Assembly: GCA_023248855.1 (NCBI GenBank)
Contig: JAHFDS010000026.1
Span: 1-35,433, forward strand
Direction of reading: 5' to 3'
Length of the DNA stretch: 35,433 nucleotides
Source of the DNA: Myxococcales bacterium
Lineage (GTDB): Bacteria; Myxococcota_A; Polyangia; JAHFDS01
Position numbers and translations under genes: made by a program. A model generated the notes under the pieces. It made no database searches. It saw only the letters and a list, made by a program, of their open reading frames with translations, and was not told the DNA's origin. Below, one piece after another: positions 16,606-23,559 of this stretch; position 1 is the stretch's first letter; the number at the start of each line of letters is the position of its first letter.

Positions 16606-16611
16606 ATCTTA
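16606..16611 (-). promoter_or_regulatory. -10-like hexamer before the sigma-54 activator
   Basis: On the minus strand TAAGAT, 6 nt before the GTG at 16599. It fits the recurrent TANNNT-near-start pattern. No -35 is convincing. Confidence 0.45.
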
Positions 16612-16642
16612 CGCTCGGCCAGGGCGACCGGTTGCGCGCCGA

Positions 16643-16705
16643 AGTTGCTCACTGGCAACTCTGCCTGACGGCGTCGCCTGACTTGCACACCCGGCTTGCA
16701 CACCC
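16643..16705. promoter_or_regulatory. Symmetric and direct repeats in a divergent regulatory gap
   Basis: The 185-nt divergent gap between the sigma-54 activator and the PilZ gene has AGTTGC-TCACTG-GCAACT (16643-16660, a 6-bp inverted repeat) and CTTGCACACCC twice with 13-nt period (16682-16692 and 16695-16705). After that come unusually AT-rich bases with CAATATTG and CATATT near 16724-16739, a possible -10 for the PilZ gene. These are candidate operator and promoter elements; the binding proteins are unknown. Confidence 0.4.
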
Positions 16706-16784
16706 AAAACGAGATCAACACGTCAATATTGCTCATATTTGCTCGTGCAAGAAGGTCGGCATCCTGGTTGCAGGGTCCGGAGGC

Positions 16785-17201
16785 ATGCTGAGTCAGATCG
16801 TCGAGTACCACCGCCTGAGCGCGATCCCTCGCCTGGTGGGGCGCCAGCCCAGCACCGAGGAGCGCAAGCGGCAGGAGGACCTCGGAAGGACTCTCCGGCT
16901 CCCCGAGGACCAGGGAGGGCGGCGCTGGAAAAGGCAGTCGCTGGTGCGCCAGGCCGAGATCTGGACCTGGAAATCGTGCACCGCGACGATGCTGCTCGAC
17001 GTCTCGGCCGGCGGCTTCCGCGTGACCGGCGACCACGACCTGCCGGTGAACTCGTTCGTCGATCTGCTGGTGACCGAGCGTGATGGCGCCACCTACCGCT
17101 TCCCATGCCGCGTGGTGTGGACGAGCCCCGGACGCAACGAGTTCGGCCTCGCCCTCGACGGTCTGCCAGGGGCAGTGCCCTCGGGCGTCCGAGCGGCCTG
17201 A
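16785..17201 (+). CDS. PilZ-domain protein (possible c-di-GMP receptor)
   Basis: The 138-aa protein has a PilZ domain in its C-terminal two thirds. An Arg-rich stretch RRWKR (near residue 46) provides the RxxxR element, and DVSAGGFRV provides the (D/N)xSxxG element. Strands VDLLVT, YRFPCRVVW and FGLALDG follow, as in PilZ barrels. Such domains bind cyclic di-GMP, but binding is not proven from sequence because a QSLVRQ segment separates the Arg cluster from the first strand. The N-terminal 40 residues are unrecognised. The start at ATG 16785 is supported by GGAGG 4 nt upstream. The gene is divergent from the sigma-54 activator, which has a degenerate GGDEF domain, so a c-di-GMP link is possible (inference). 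Confidence 0.78.
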   Translation: MLSQIVEYHRLSAIPRLVGRQPSTEERKRQEDLGRTLRLPEDQGGRRWKRQSLVRQAEIWTWKSCTATMLLDVSAGGFRVTGDHDLPVNSFVDLLVTERDGATYRFPCRVVWTSPGRNEFGLALDGLPGAVPSGVRAA

Positions 17202-17267
17202 CGACGCGTCAAGGGCAGGGCGCGTCGAGCGCTCCCGGCGCCGGGATCACCCATGCTATAGGTGGAC

Positions 17268-17846
17268 ATGCGCACGCTGCTGTTGGCGCTTGTGCTGGCG
17301 CTCCCGCTGCGGCCCGGAGACGCCAGGGCCAACGAGGGCGTCGCGCTCGGCCTCGAGGTCAATGCCGACTACCGACTGGAGAACGACCGGACGCTGACCT
17401 TCGGCAATGGCGGCACGCTTCGGCTCGGCTATCAATATCCCAATGGCCTGACGCCCCAGGTGCTCGTCACGGGCGCGTACTGGTCGGGCGACGAGGGCAC
17501 GGGCGCGGCCAGGCTCGACGTCTCGGGCTACGCGGCCCTGGGTCTGGTCGGCTTGCGCTGGAACGTCTTGCCGGACGTCCGCAGCGGCGTCGCGCCCTGG
17601 CTCGCCGCGAACGTGGGGGGGGGCCTGCTCGGCACCAGCGCCGGCGCGGTGAGCGACATGCAGCCAGGCCTCGCGGTCGTGGCCGGCGGCGGCCTCGACT
17701 TCCCGATCCCGACCGGCGGCGCCGACGGCATCGCGGTCGGCACGCACCTCACCTACAACCGGCTCGTGATCGCGGACAAGTCGGGCGTCGCGCAGGGGGT
17801 CACGTGGCTCGTCATCGGCGCGGACCTCTCGCTCGTCTTCCAGTGA
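17268..17846 (+). CDS. Small outer-membrane beta-barrel-like protein
   Basis: The 192-aa product has a signal peptide (MRTLLLALVLALPL..., cleavage probably after DARA) and a mature part made of alternating polar and hydrophobic strands with many Gly and aromatic girdle residues (LGLEVNADYRL, LRLGYQYP, VLVTGAYW, AALGLVGLRWNV, AVVAGGGLDFPI, GTHLTYNRL, WLVIGADLSLVFQ). This is typical of a small outer-membrane barrel, and it ends near an aromatic residue as such proteins often do. No named family is recognised. ATG 17268 is chosen; TGCTATAGG lies just upstream and may serve as a -10, while AGGTGG overlapping it could act as a weak ribosome site. It is 66 nt after the PilZ gene. Confidence 0.68.
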   Translation: MRTLLLALVLALPLRPGDARANEGVALGLEVNADYRLENDRTLTFGNGGTLRLGYQYPNGLTPQVLVTGAYWSGDEGTGAARLDVSGYAALGLVGLRWNVLPDVRSGVAPWLAANVGGGLLGTSAGAVSDMQPGLAVVAGGGLDFPIPTGGADGIAVGTHLTYNRLVIADKSGVAQGVTWLVIGADLSLVFQ

Positions 17847-17900
17847 CGACAGCCGGGGCGTGCTGATCGCCCCCGCCCGGGCTACGTTCCATGGTGGGCG

Positions 17901-19220
17901 GTGGCTCGCCCGAAGGAGGGCGTCATCTCAACCGAGATCCTGGTCGTGGTGGCGCTGATCCTCGCCAACGGGCTCTTCGCGGGCGCGGAGATCGCCGTCA
18001 TCTCGGTGCGCCACACGCGGCTGCTCGAGCTGGCCGAGCGAGGCGGGCGGCGGGCCCGCGCGCTCTTGCGGCTACGCGAGCGACCGGAGCACTTCCTCGC
18101 CACGGCGCAGGTCGGCGTCACCGTCGTCAGCGCCGCCGCTGCGGCGTTCTCGGGCGCCACCATCGCCGCCCACCTGCGGCCCCTTTTCGAGCAGAGCTCG
18201 ATCCTCGCCCCGCACGCCGAGGCGGTCTCCCTCGGCCTCGTCGTCGCCGGGGTCTCCTTCCTGAGCCTGGTGCTCGGCGAGCTCGTCCCGAAGTCGCTCG
18301 CGCTGCGCGCCGGGGAGCGCTACGCGCTCATGATCGCCCCCCTTCTGCTGGGGCTCTCCGTGATCGCGCGCCCCCTGGTCTGGTTCCTCACGGCCGCGTC
18401 CAACCTCGTCCTGCGGCCGTTCGGAGATCGCACCACGTTCACCGAAGCGCGCCACTCGCCCCAGGAGCTGCAGCAGCTGCTCGAGGAGTCGGCCAAGGCC
18501 GGCACCGTCGACGCCAGCGCCGGGGAGATCGCCTCGCGCGCGCTGGAGCTGCCGGAGCTCACCGTGGCGGCCGCCATGGTGCCCAGGCACCGCATCGTCG
18601 CGATTCCGCGCGGGGCCGACCAGACGGAGCTACGACGGATCCTGCTCGAGGAGGGACACGCGCGCATGCCCGTCTACGAGGGCTCGCTCGACCACGTCAT
18701 CGGCTACGTGACCGCCAAGGATGCGCTTCACTTCGCGCTCGAGCGGCAGCTCGTGGTGCTCGATGATCTCCTGCGCCCGGCCTTCTTCGTGCCCGAGAGC
18801 GCCCGGGCGATCCGGGTCCTGCGCGAGCTGCAGGTGCGCCGCACGAACCTCGCGCTCGTGGTCGACGAGCACGGCTCCCTGTCGGGGCTGATCACGCTCG
18901 AGGACCTGCTCGAAGAGCTGGTGGGCGAGATCCAGAGCGAGGACCAGGAGGTCGAGGCGCTCTTCCACCGCCAGACCGACGGCACCATCATCGCGCGGGC
19001 CGAGACCCCCCTGCGTGAGCTGAATCGGGCCCTGGGCCTCGAGCTGCCCGAAGGGGACAGCTACTCGACGCTGGGCGGGCTCGTGATGATGCTGACGGGA
19101 CGGGTCCCCGAGCGCGGCCATCGCATCCCCGTCGCCAGCCTCGAGCTCACCATCGTGGAGGCATCCCCGCACGTCGTGCGCCTGGTGGCGATCAAGACCC
19201 CGGCCGCGAGGCACCCATGA
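17901..19220 (+). CDS. CNNM/CorC-type transporter-associated protein (DUF21-CBS-CorC_HlyC)
   Basis: The 439-aa protein has an N-terminal DUF21/CNNM membrane domain with four hydrophobic segments (about residues 8-30, 62-85, 100-125 and 140-165), including the conserved LxxANGLFAGAEIAVISVRHTRL start and LVLGELVPKSLALR. Two CBS motifs follow (about 205-330; AAAMVPRHRIVAIP, GHARMPVYEG, NLALVVDEHGSLSGLITLEDLLEELVGEI). A C-terminal CorC_HlyC domain (about 345-430) ends the protein. Family members are implicated in Mg2+ or other divalent-cation export and resistance; the old name hemolysin is misleading. GTG 17901 is the only reasonable start in frame. TACGTT is 12 nt upstream. Confidence 0.9.
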   Translation: MARPKEGVISTEILVVVALILANGLFAGAEIAVISVRHTRLLELAERGGRRARALLRLRERPEHFLATAQVGVTVVSAAAAAFSGATIAAHLRPLFEQSSILAPHAEAVSLGLVVAGVSFLSLVLGELVPKSLALRAGERYALMIAPLLLGLSVIARPLVWFLTAASNLVLRPFGDRTTFTEARHSPQELQQLLEESAKAGTVDASAGEIASRALELPELTVAAAMVPRHRIVAIPRGADQTELRRILLEEGHARMPVYEGSLDHVIGYVTAKDALHFALERQLVVLDDLLRPAFFVPESARAIRVLRELQVRRTNLALVVDEHGSLSGLITLEDLLEELVGEIQSEDQEVEALFHRQTDGTIIARAETPLRELNRALGLELPEGDSYSTLGGLVMMLTGRVPERGHRIPVASLELTIVEASPHVVRLVAIKTPAARHP

Positions 19221-19248
19221 GCCCGGCGGGCCCGGCCGGCCGATGCGC

Positions 19249-19254
19249 TACCCT
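19249..19254 (+). promoter_or_regulatory. -10-like hexamer before the arginase-family gene
   Basis: TACCCT, 6 nt before the GTG at 19261. It overlaps the codons that would follow an ATG at 19243 and therefore argues for the later start. Confidence 0.4.
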
Positions 19255-19260
19255 CTGCCC

Positions 19261-20364
19261 GTGAGCCTCGATCGTCTGCTCCGCCTGCTGCGTCCGGCCG
19301 CAGGCGGCATCTACACCGTCTCGACCGGCACCCAGCAGCAGCTCCGCTTGCAAGAGCGCATCTACGACGCAGCGGACGCGGCGGGCGTCGCCGAGCGGTG
19401 GCGCGCGGCGCTCGAGCGTCTGCCCACGGCGGGGCTGGTCGTGTGCGCAGTGCCGAGCGACGTGGGCGCGGGATTCCAGCGCGGCGCCAGCTTCGGGCCA
19501 CAGACGATCCGCCGACAGCTGCTCGAGCAAGGCTCGTTCCTCTATTCCGACCCGCGCGTGGTCGACGCCGGCGACGTGCTGGTCGTGCCGCAGCTGCTCG
19601 ACGACGAGATGCTCTCGGCGGACCAGCTCGCGCGGACCCGCACCGCTCTGCACGGTCCGGGCGCCGATCCCACCCTGCCCGTCTCGCCGCTTTCGATCGC
19701 CGAGGAGGCCCTCCGGATCCTGCGCCGGCTCGCGCCGCGCGCGTCGCTGCTGGTGCTCGGGGGCGACCACTCGGTCGGCTGGCCGGCGCTCTCCGCGGTG
19801 GCCGCCGGCCGCGAGCGCGAGCTCGGCATCCTGCACTTCGACGCGCACACCGACCTGCTCTCGGAGCGTCTCGGCGTCCGCTACTGCTTCGCGACCTGGG
19901 CCTACCACGCCAATGAGCGCATCGGCCGCGGTGGGCGGCTGGTGCAGGTGGGTCTTCGCGTGTCGCGTCGCACCCGCGAGGAGTGGGAGCGCGAGCTCGA
20001 CGTCCGGCAGTACTGGATGGCGGAGATGAACAGTCGCCCGATCGAGGGCATCGCGGAGGAGATCGTCGAGCGCTTCCGCGCGCGCGGCGTGCGCGGCGTC
20101 TACGTGTCGAACGACATCGACGGCACGGATCCGCTGTTCGCGCTGGCCACCGGCACGCCCGAGCCGGGCGGCCTCGAGCCGAGCCAGGTGCTGCACCTCA
20201 TCGAGCGCGTCGGCGCCGCTTTTCCCATCTGGGGCTCGGACCTGGTCGAGGTCGCGCCCTCCGTGGCAGGCCACTCCCCGCGCGAGCCGGCGATGACGCT
20301 GCGGACCGCGGCGGCGTACGTGGAGGCGCAGGCCCGGTGCGCGCTGGCAGGGCCCACGGCGTAG
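19261..20364 (+). CDS. Ureohydrolase-family protein (arginase/agmatinase/formiminoglutamase fold)
   Basis: The 367-aa enzyme carries all binuclear manganese-site motifs of the family: GGDHS near residue 170, LHFDAHTD near 195 and SNDIDGTDP near 285, followed by a GTPEPGG substrate loop. It should hydrolyse a guanidino or formimino group, but which substrate (arginine, agmatine, guanidinobutyrate, formiminoglutamate or another) is not decidable. An N-terminal extension of about 70 residues precedes the fold, and residues 105-140 form a longer insert. GTG 19261 is chosen over ATG 19243 because a -10-like TACCCT overlaps the latter region. It lies 40 nt after the CNNM gene and converges on the 44-aa ORF, with 3 nt between the stops. 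Confidence 0.87.
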   Translation: MSLDRLLRLLRPAAGGIYTVSTGTQQQLRLQERIYDAADAAGVAERWRAALERLPTAGLVVCAVPSDVGAGFQRGASFGPQTIRRQLLEQGSFLYSDPRVVDAGDVLVVPQLLDDEMLSADQLARTRTALHGPGADPTLPVSPLSIAEEALRILRRLAPRASLLVLGGDHSVGWPALSAVAAGRERELGILHFDAHTDLLSERLGVRYCFATWAYHANERIGRGGRLVQVGLRVSRRTREEWERELDVRQYWMAEMNSRPIEGIAEEIVERFRARGVRGVYVSNDIDGTDPLFALATGTPEPGGLEPSQVLHLIERVGAAFPIWGSDLVEVAPSVAGHSPREPAMTLRTAAAYVEAQARCALAGPTA

Positions 20365-20367
20365 CCC

Positions 20368-20502
20368 CTACATCTGCTGCGGGCGCGCGACACCGGCGAT
20401 CTCGATGCCCCGCGCGACGTCGTCGACGCGGCGCGTGTCGCCCTTGGCCACCGCGAACGCGATCGCGGCAGCCGCGGAAGCCGCGGTGGTGCTCGCGTCC
20501 AT
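20368..20502 (-). CDS. Predicted small protein (44 aa)
   Basis: On the minus strand, GGGGAGGAGAACGGC precedes an ATG at 20502 that opens a 44-codon frame ending in TAG. The product starts MDASTTAASAAAAIAFAVAK, then GDTRRVDDVARGIEIAGV, and ends ARPQQM. A strong ribosome-binding site (GGAGGAG), an in-frame stop upstream that leaves this as the only ATG, and a balanced helical composition support translation. The first half is an Ala-rich helix, though not hydrophobic enough to be a clear membrane span. It fills a 273-nt gap that would otherwise be empty. I do not recognise a family. Confidence 0.55.
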   Translation of the reverse strand: MDASTTAASAAAAIAFAVAKGDTRRVDDVARGIEIAGVARPQQM

Positions 20503-20622
20503 GCCGTTCTCCTCCCCGGTGGCGGCGTCTTCGGACCCAGCGCCGGGGTCGTCCGTCCTCGCCTACATCGACGCCAGAGCCGTCGGCGCCTCAGGCACAG
20601 GCCGATTTCGCGCAGGGTGTTC

Positions 20623-20628
20623 TATGCT
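20623..20628 (+). promoter_or_regulatory. -10-like hexamer before the GNAT gene
   Basis: TATGCT, 9 nt before ATG 20638, with no Shine-Dalgarno. Same hexamer and spacing as before sua5. Confidence 0.45.
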
Positions 20629-20637
20629 GCTCGGTGC

Positions 20638-21258
20638 ATGGAGGCTCCGAACCCGCGTCCGAAGGGGCGCTCGCGCAAGAAGGCCGAAGCCCTGCCCAGC
20701 GTGCGCGTGCGTCGCATCCACCGGCGCGACCTCAACCGCGCCTGGGAGTTCCTCAAGCTCGCCTTCCGTGACGTGAACCGGGAGACCGTCGAGTACCAGC
20801 GGCCGCGCACCAAGAAGCGCTTCCTCGAGACCTACGAGGAGGAGGGCGTCGAACAGCTCCTGTTCGAGCTCGACTTGCCGAGCGGCGGGGCCCACGTCGT
20901 GGGCTACGCCGAGTGCGCCTTCGAGTCGGTGGGCGACAGCTGGATCAACGACACGTACTTCGACAAGCGGGACATGCGACCCATGTTCGTCGAGGAGCTG
21001 GCGGTGCATCCCGACCACGCAGGGCGCGGCATCGGCGCCTTCGTGCTCGACCAGCTCGAGCACCTCGCGCGCCTGCGCGGCTGTACCCACCTCGTGCTCG
21101 AGGTCGCGCAGAACAACGATCGCGCCCTGAAGTTCTACCGCGGCCGCAGCTTCTACCAGCTGGACGCAGCCATCTTCCTCGCCAAGAAGCTGCCGCAGGA
21201 ACCCGACCTGCTCCCACCCCGCGAGCTCAAGAAGCCACGCGAGCCAGAGGGCGAGTAG
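20638..21258 (+). CDS. GNAT-family N-acetyltransferase
   Basis: The 206-aa protein has a basic N-terminal tail (RPKGRSRKK) and a GNAT domain from about residue 22 to 185. Acetyl-CoA-binding motif A is clear: VEELAVHPDHAGRGIGAFVLDQLEHLARLRG, where RGIG contacts the pyrophosphate. Motif B follows as LVLEVAQNNDRALKFYRGRSFYQLD. The substrate could be a protein N-terminus, a lysine or a small amine and cannot be told. The C-terminal tail is Pro/Lys/Glu-rich. ATG 20638 is chosen because TATGCT precedes it by 9 nt; an upstream in-frame ATG overlaps that hexamer. It converges with the ferrochelatase gene over 65 nt that hold only a weak TGCGC-GAT-GCGCA hairpin (21284-21296). Confidence 0.88.
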   Translation: MEAPNPRPKGRSRKKAEALPSVRVRRIHRRDLNRAWEFLKLAFRDVNRETVEYQRPRTKKRFLETYEEEGVEQLLFELDLPSGGAHVVGYAECAFESVGDSWINDTYFDKRDMRPMFVEELAVHPDHAGRGIGAFVLDQLEHLARLRGCTHLVLEVAQNNDRALKFYRGRSFYQLDAAIFLAKKLPQEPDLLPPRELKKPREPEGE

Positions 21259-21323
21259 CGACCATGCTCTTCGCAGACCCTGGTGCGCGATGCGCAACCC
21301 ACCTGATCGGCGGCCGGCCGTCC

Positions 21324-22376
21324 TCAGCCGCCGGTCGCGCCTGCCCCGGTCCGCTCCGCCAGGCGCGCCACCGCCTCGACCCATCGCGGCGTGGCGTTGA
21401 GCGACGGCACGAGCGTCAGCGACTCGCCGCCGGCCGCCTTGAAGTCGGCGGCGGCGCGAATCGCGATCTCCTCGAGCGTCTCCAGGCAATCCGCCACGAA
21501 CGCCGCCGAGAACACCAGCACGCGCTTCTTGCCGCGCCGGGCCAGCTGGGGCAGCACGACGTCCGTGAACGGCTGGATCCACGGCGTGCGCCCGAGCCGC
21601 GACTGGAAGGTCACGTCCCAGCCGCCGGCGGGCAACCCGAGGCCGGAGGCCAGCGCCCGCGTGGTCGCGAAGCAGTGGGCGCGATAGCAGCCGCGGTTGG
21701 CGTCGACGATGGCATCGCAGCAATCGGGGCGCGAGAGGCAATGAGCGCCGGTCGGATCGGCCTTGGTGACGTGCCGCTCCGGCAACCCGTGGTAGCTGAA
21801 CACGACGTGGTCGGGACGCTCGCTGGCCAGGAGCGGCCGGCTGACCTCGAGGAACGACTCGATGAACTCCGGGTCGTCGTAGAACGGCGGCACCGAGGCG
21901 AGATCCGGCACTACCCAGCGCGCGCTGGCGCAGCGGAAGACTTCCTCGAGGGTGGACCCGGTCGCCGCCGCCGAGTACTGCGGATACAGCGGAAAGACCA
22001 CGATCGGCGCGGCGCGAGCGGCGACCAGCCGATCCACCGCCGAGGCGATGGACGGCGACTGGTAGCGCATCGCGAGCTCGACGCGCCAGCCCGGCCCGAG
22101 CCGGTCGGCCACGCGCCTCGCGAGGTCCTCCGAGTGATAGAGCAGCGGCGAGCCCCGCTGCGGGTCCCAGATCTTGCGGTAGGCCTGCGCGCTCCTGGCC
22201 GGCCGGAACGGCAGGATCACGAGCTCGAGCAGCAAGGCGCGCCCGATGGGGTGGATGTCGATCACCCTGGGATCCGAGAGGAACTCACGCAGGTAGCGCC
22301 GCACCGCCGGCGCCGTCGGCTCGTCGGGCGTACCGAGGTTGATGAGGAGCAGACCCCTTTGCGTCACGGAGCGCAC
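21324..22376 (-). CDS. hemH: Ferrochelatase with internal cysteine cluster, probably [2Fe-2S]
   Basis: The 350-aa product matches ferrochelatase throughout: LLLINLGTPDEP near the N-terminus, FPLYPQYSAAATGS, the catalytic His196 in FSYHGLPE and the catalytic Glu299 in AAFVADCLETLEEI. It inserts Fe2+ into protoporphyrin IX (or coproporphyrin, depending on the pathway branch). Between residues 205 and 237 there is an insertion with five cysteines (213, 219, 220, 230, 235), absent from E. coli HemH. A class of [2Fe-2S] ferrochelatases with an internal cysteine segment was described from Myxococcus xanthus, and this fits it. The start is GTG 22376 (GTG at codon 4 is an alternative), 13 nt after the response-regulator stop, so it probably belongs to the GAF-receiver operon. 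Confidence 0.93.
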   Translation of the reverse strand: MRSVTQRGLLLINLGTPDEPTAPAVRRYLREFLSDPRVIDIHPIGRALLLELVILPFRPARSAQAYRKIWDPQRGSPLLYHSEDLARRVADRLGPGWRVELAMRYQSPSIASAVDRLVAARAAPIVVFPLYPQYSAAATGSTLEEVFRCASARWVVPDLASVPPFYDDPEFIESFLEVSRPLLASERPDHVVFSYHGLPERHVTKADPTGAHCLSRPDCCDAIVDANRGCYRAHCFATTRALASGLGLPAGGWDVTFQSRLGRTPWIQPFTDVVLPQLARRGKKRVLVFSAAFVADCLETLEEIAIRAAADFKAAGGESLTLVPSLNATPRWVEAVARLAERTGAGATGG

Positions 22377-22389
22377 AGCGGAGACGCGA

Positions 22390-22764
22390 TCAGATCTTGA
22401 GGAGCCCGCGCACCGTCGTCGTCACCTGCGCCGGCTGGATGGGCTTGGTGATGAAGGCGTTGGCGCCAAGCGCGAGCGCACGCACCCGATCCTCTTCTGC
22501 GCCCTCGGTCGTGATGATGACGATCGGGATGCTGCCATGCGTGCTGTCGCCGCGTACTCGCATGACCAGCTTGAGCCCGTCCATGATTGGCATGTTGATG
22601 TCGGTGATGAGGATGTCCACCCGGCTCGCGCTCAGCGCCTTGAGGGCGTCGACGCCGTCGTTGGCCTCGACGACCTCGAGGCCGGGCAGCTTGCGGAGCG
22701 CGAGCACGATGAGCTGCCGCATCGTCGGGCTGTCCTCGACGACCAGCGCACGCAGGACGCTCAC
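22390..22764 (-). CDS. CheY-like single-domain response regulator
   Basis: The 124-aa protein is a complete receiver domain and nothing else. It has the acidic pair in VVEDSPTMRQ (residues 9-11), the phosphoacceptor Asp in ILITDINMPIMDG (near residue 53), a Thr in IITTEGAE, and the Lys in FITKPIQPAQV. All catalytic residues are present, so it should be phosphorylatable. The SPTMRQLI wording is typical of CheY-like and chemosensory receivers. The GTG start overlaps the GAF gene stop by 3-4 nt (GTGA), implying coupled translation. No histidine kinase is nearby. Confidence 0.88.
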   Translation of the reverse strand: MSVLRALVVEDSPTMRQLIVLALRKLPGLEVVEANDGVDALKALSASRVDILITDINMPIMDGLKLVMRVRGDSTHGSIPIVIITTEGAEEDRVRALALGANAFITKPIQPAQVTTTVRGLLKI

Positions 22765-23408
22765 GACACGAGCTCCCTCAGATCGGCATAGTCCAGGGTC
22801 TTGCCGCCCGCGCGCTTGAACAGCACGCTCGCGGCGAGCGCGGGAGCCAGGTGCGCCGCGAGCAGGTCGAACAGCTCCCGATCGTAGTCGAGGATGTTCG
22901 GCTTCTGTCGCAGGAAGCTCCAGACCACCACGGCGCCGACGATCTCCCCCTCGAAGCGCAGCGGCACACACGCCGCCGGCCGATCGAGATCGAGACCGCG
23001 CTCGGCGGCGTGCTCGTCGTACAGGGCGTGCCCGCGCTGGCAGCTCTCGCCGATGCGCCCCTGCCCCATCGCCGGGCGCGGTACGTAGTCGTCGTCGAGC
23101 CCCGTCACCGTCACCGGCACGAGGCAATCCTCCTCGCGCATGCGAACGAAGATCGCCGCCGTCTTCGCGCCGAGGAAATTGAGCAGGATCTCGAGCGTGA
23201 CCTGCAGGACCTCCCGCGTGTCGAGCGTCGCGTGGAGCTGGTACGACGCACAGTAGAGGTTGGCCAGGCTGGCCTCGAACGCAGGGTCCGCCTCGAGGGT
23301 CGAGTGGGCTCCGCCCTTGGCCTTGGCGAGCGCTTGCTCGAGCTCGTTCACACGCGTCTTGAGGCGGTCGACCTCGGCCTGCAACGCGGAAGGATCGTCG
23401 GGCTTCAC
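22761..23408 (-). CDS. GAF-domain protein with N-terminal coiled coil
   Basis: The 215-aa protein starts with a short coiled coil (about residues 5-32, VDRLKTRVNELEQALAKAK) followed by a GAF domain (about 45-205). GAF features are the opening helix LHATLDTREVLQVTLEILLNFLGA, an AAIFVRM strand, GQGRIGESC, ACVPLRFEGEIVGAVVVWS and a final amphipathic helix LFDLLAAHLAPALAAS. GAF domains bind small ligands such as cyclic nucleotides, haem or bilins; no ligand is evident here. It is first in the GAF-receiver-ferrochelatase run and likely partners with the receiver, being an unfused sensor. The GTG start has TAACCT 9 nt upstream and no Shine-Dalgarno. It is divergent from the DUF1592 gene. Confidence 0.82.
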   Translation of the reverse strand: MKPDDPSALQAEVDRLKTRVNELEQALAKAKGGAHSTLEADPAFEASLANLYCASYQLHATLDTREVLQVTLEILLNFLGAKTAAIFVRMREEDCLVPVTVTGLDDDYVPRPAMGQGRIGESCQRGHALYDEHAAERGLDLDRPAACVPLRFEGEIVGAVVVWSFLRQKPNILDYDRELFDLLAAHLAPALAASVLFKRAGGKTLDYADLRELVS

Positions 23409-23417
23409 CGGTGCCCA

Positions 23418-23447
23418 AGGTTACGACGCCGATCCGCCCATCCGCAA
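23418..23447 (-). promoter_or_regulatory. Candidate promoter of the GAF-receiver-hemH operon
   Basis: On the minus strand TTGCGG, 18 nt, then TAACCT, which ends 9 nt before the GTG at 23408. Transcripts would have a leader of only a few bases. The -35 borders a GTTGCGCAAC palindrome. Confidence 0.45.
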
Positions 23448-23457
23448 GTTGCGCAAC
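23448..23457. repeat. 10-bp palindrome GTTGCGCAAC in a divergent promoter gap
   Basis: This perfect palindrome lies in the 151-nt gap between the GAF gene and the DUF1592 gene and abuts the candidate GAF -35. A second symmetric element, CAACT-N7-AGTTG (23510-23526), overlaps the candidate -35 of the DUF1592 gene. Either could be an operator. Confidence 0.35.
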
Positions 23458-23523
23458 CTCCCCGGGGGCCTGGACCCCGCATCGGAGAGGACAGCCCCCC
23501 GCAGCTCACCAACTTTCAGCTAG

Positions 23524-23550
23524 TTGCGCTGGCCGCTGCATTGCTACCGT
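23524..23550 (+). promoter_or_regulatory. Candidate promoter of the DUF1592-DUF1552 operon
   Basis: TTGCGC, a 15-nt spacer, and TACCGT ending 9 nt before the ATG at 23560. No Shine-Dalgarno is present. The arrangement mirrors the divergent GAF promoter. Confidence 0.42.
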
Positions 23551-23559
23551 GGAGCGACC

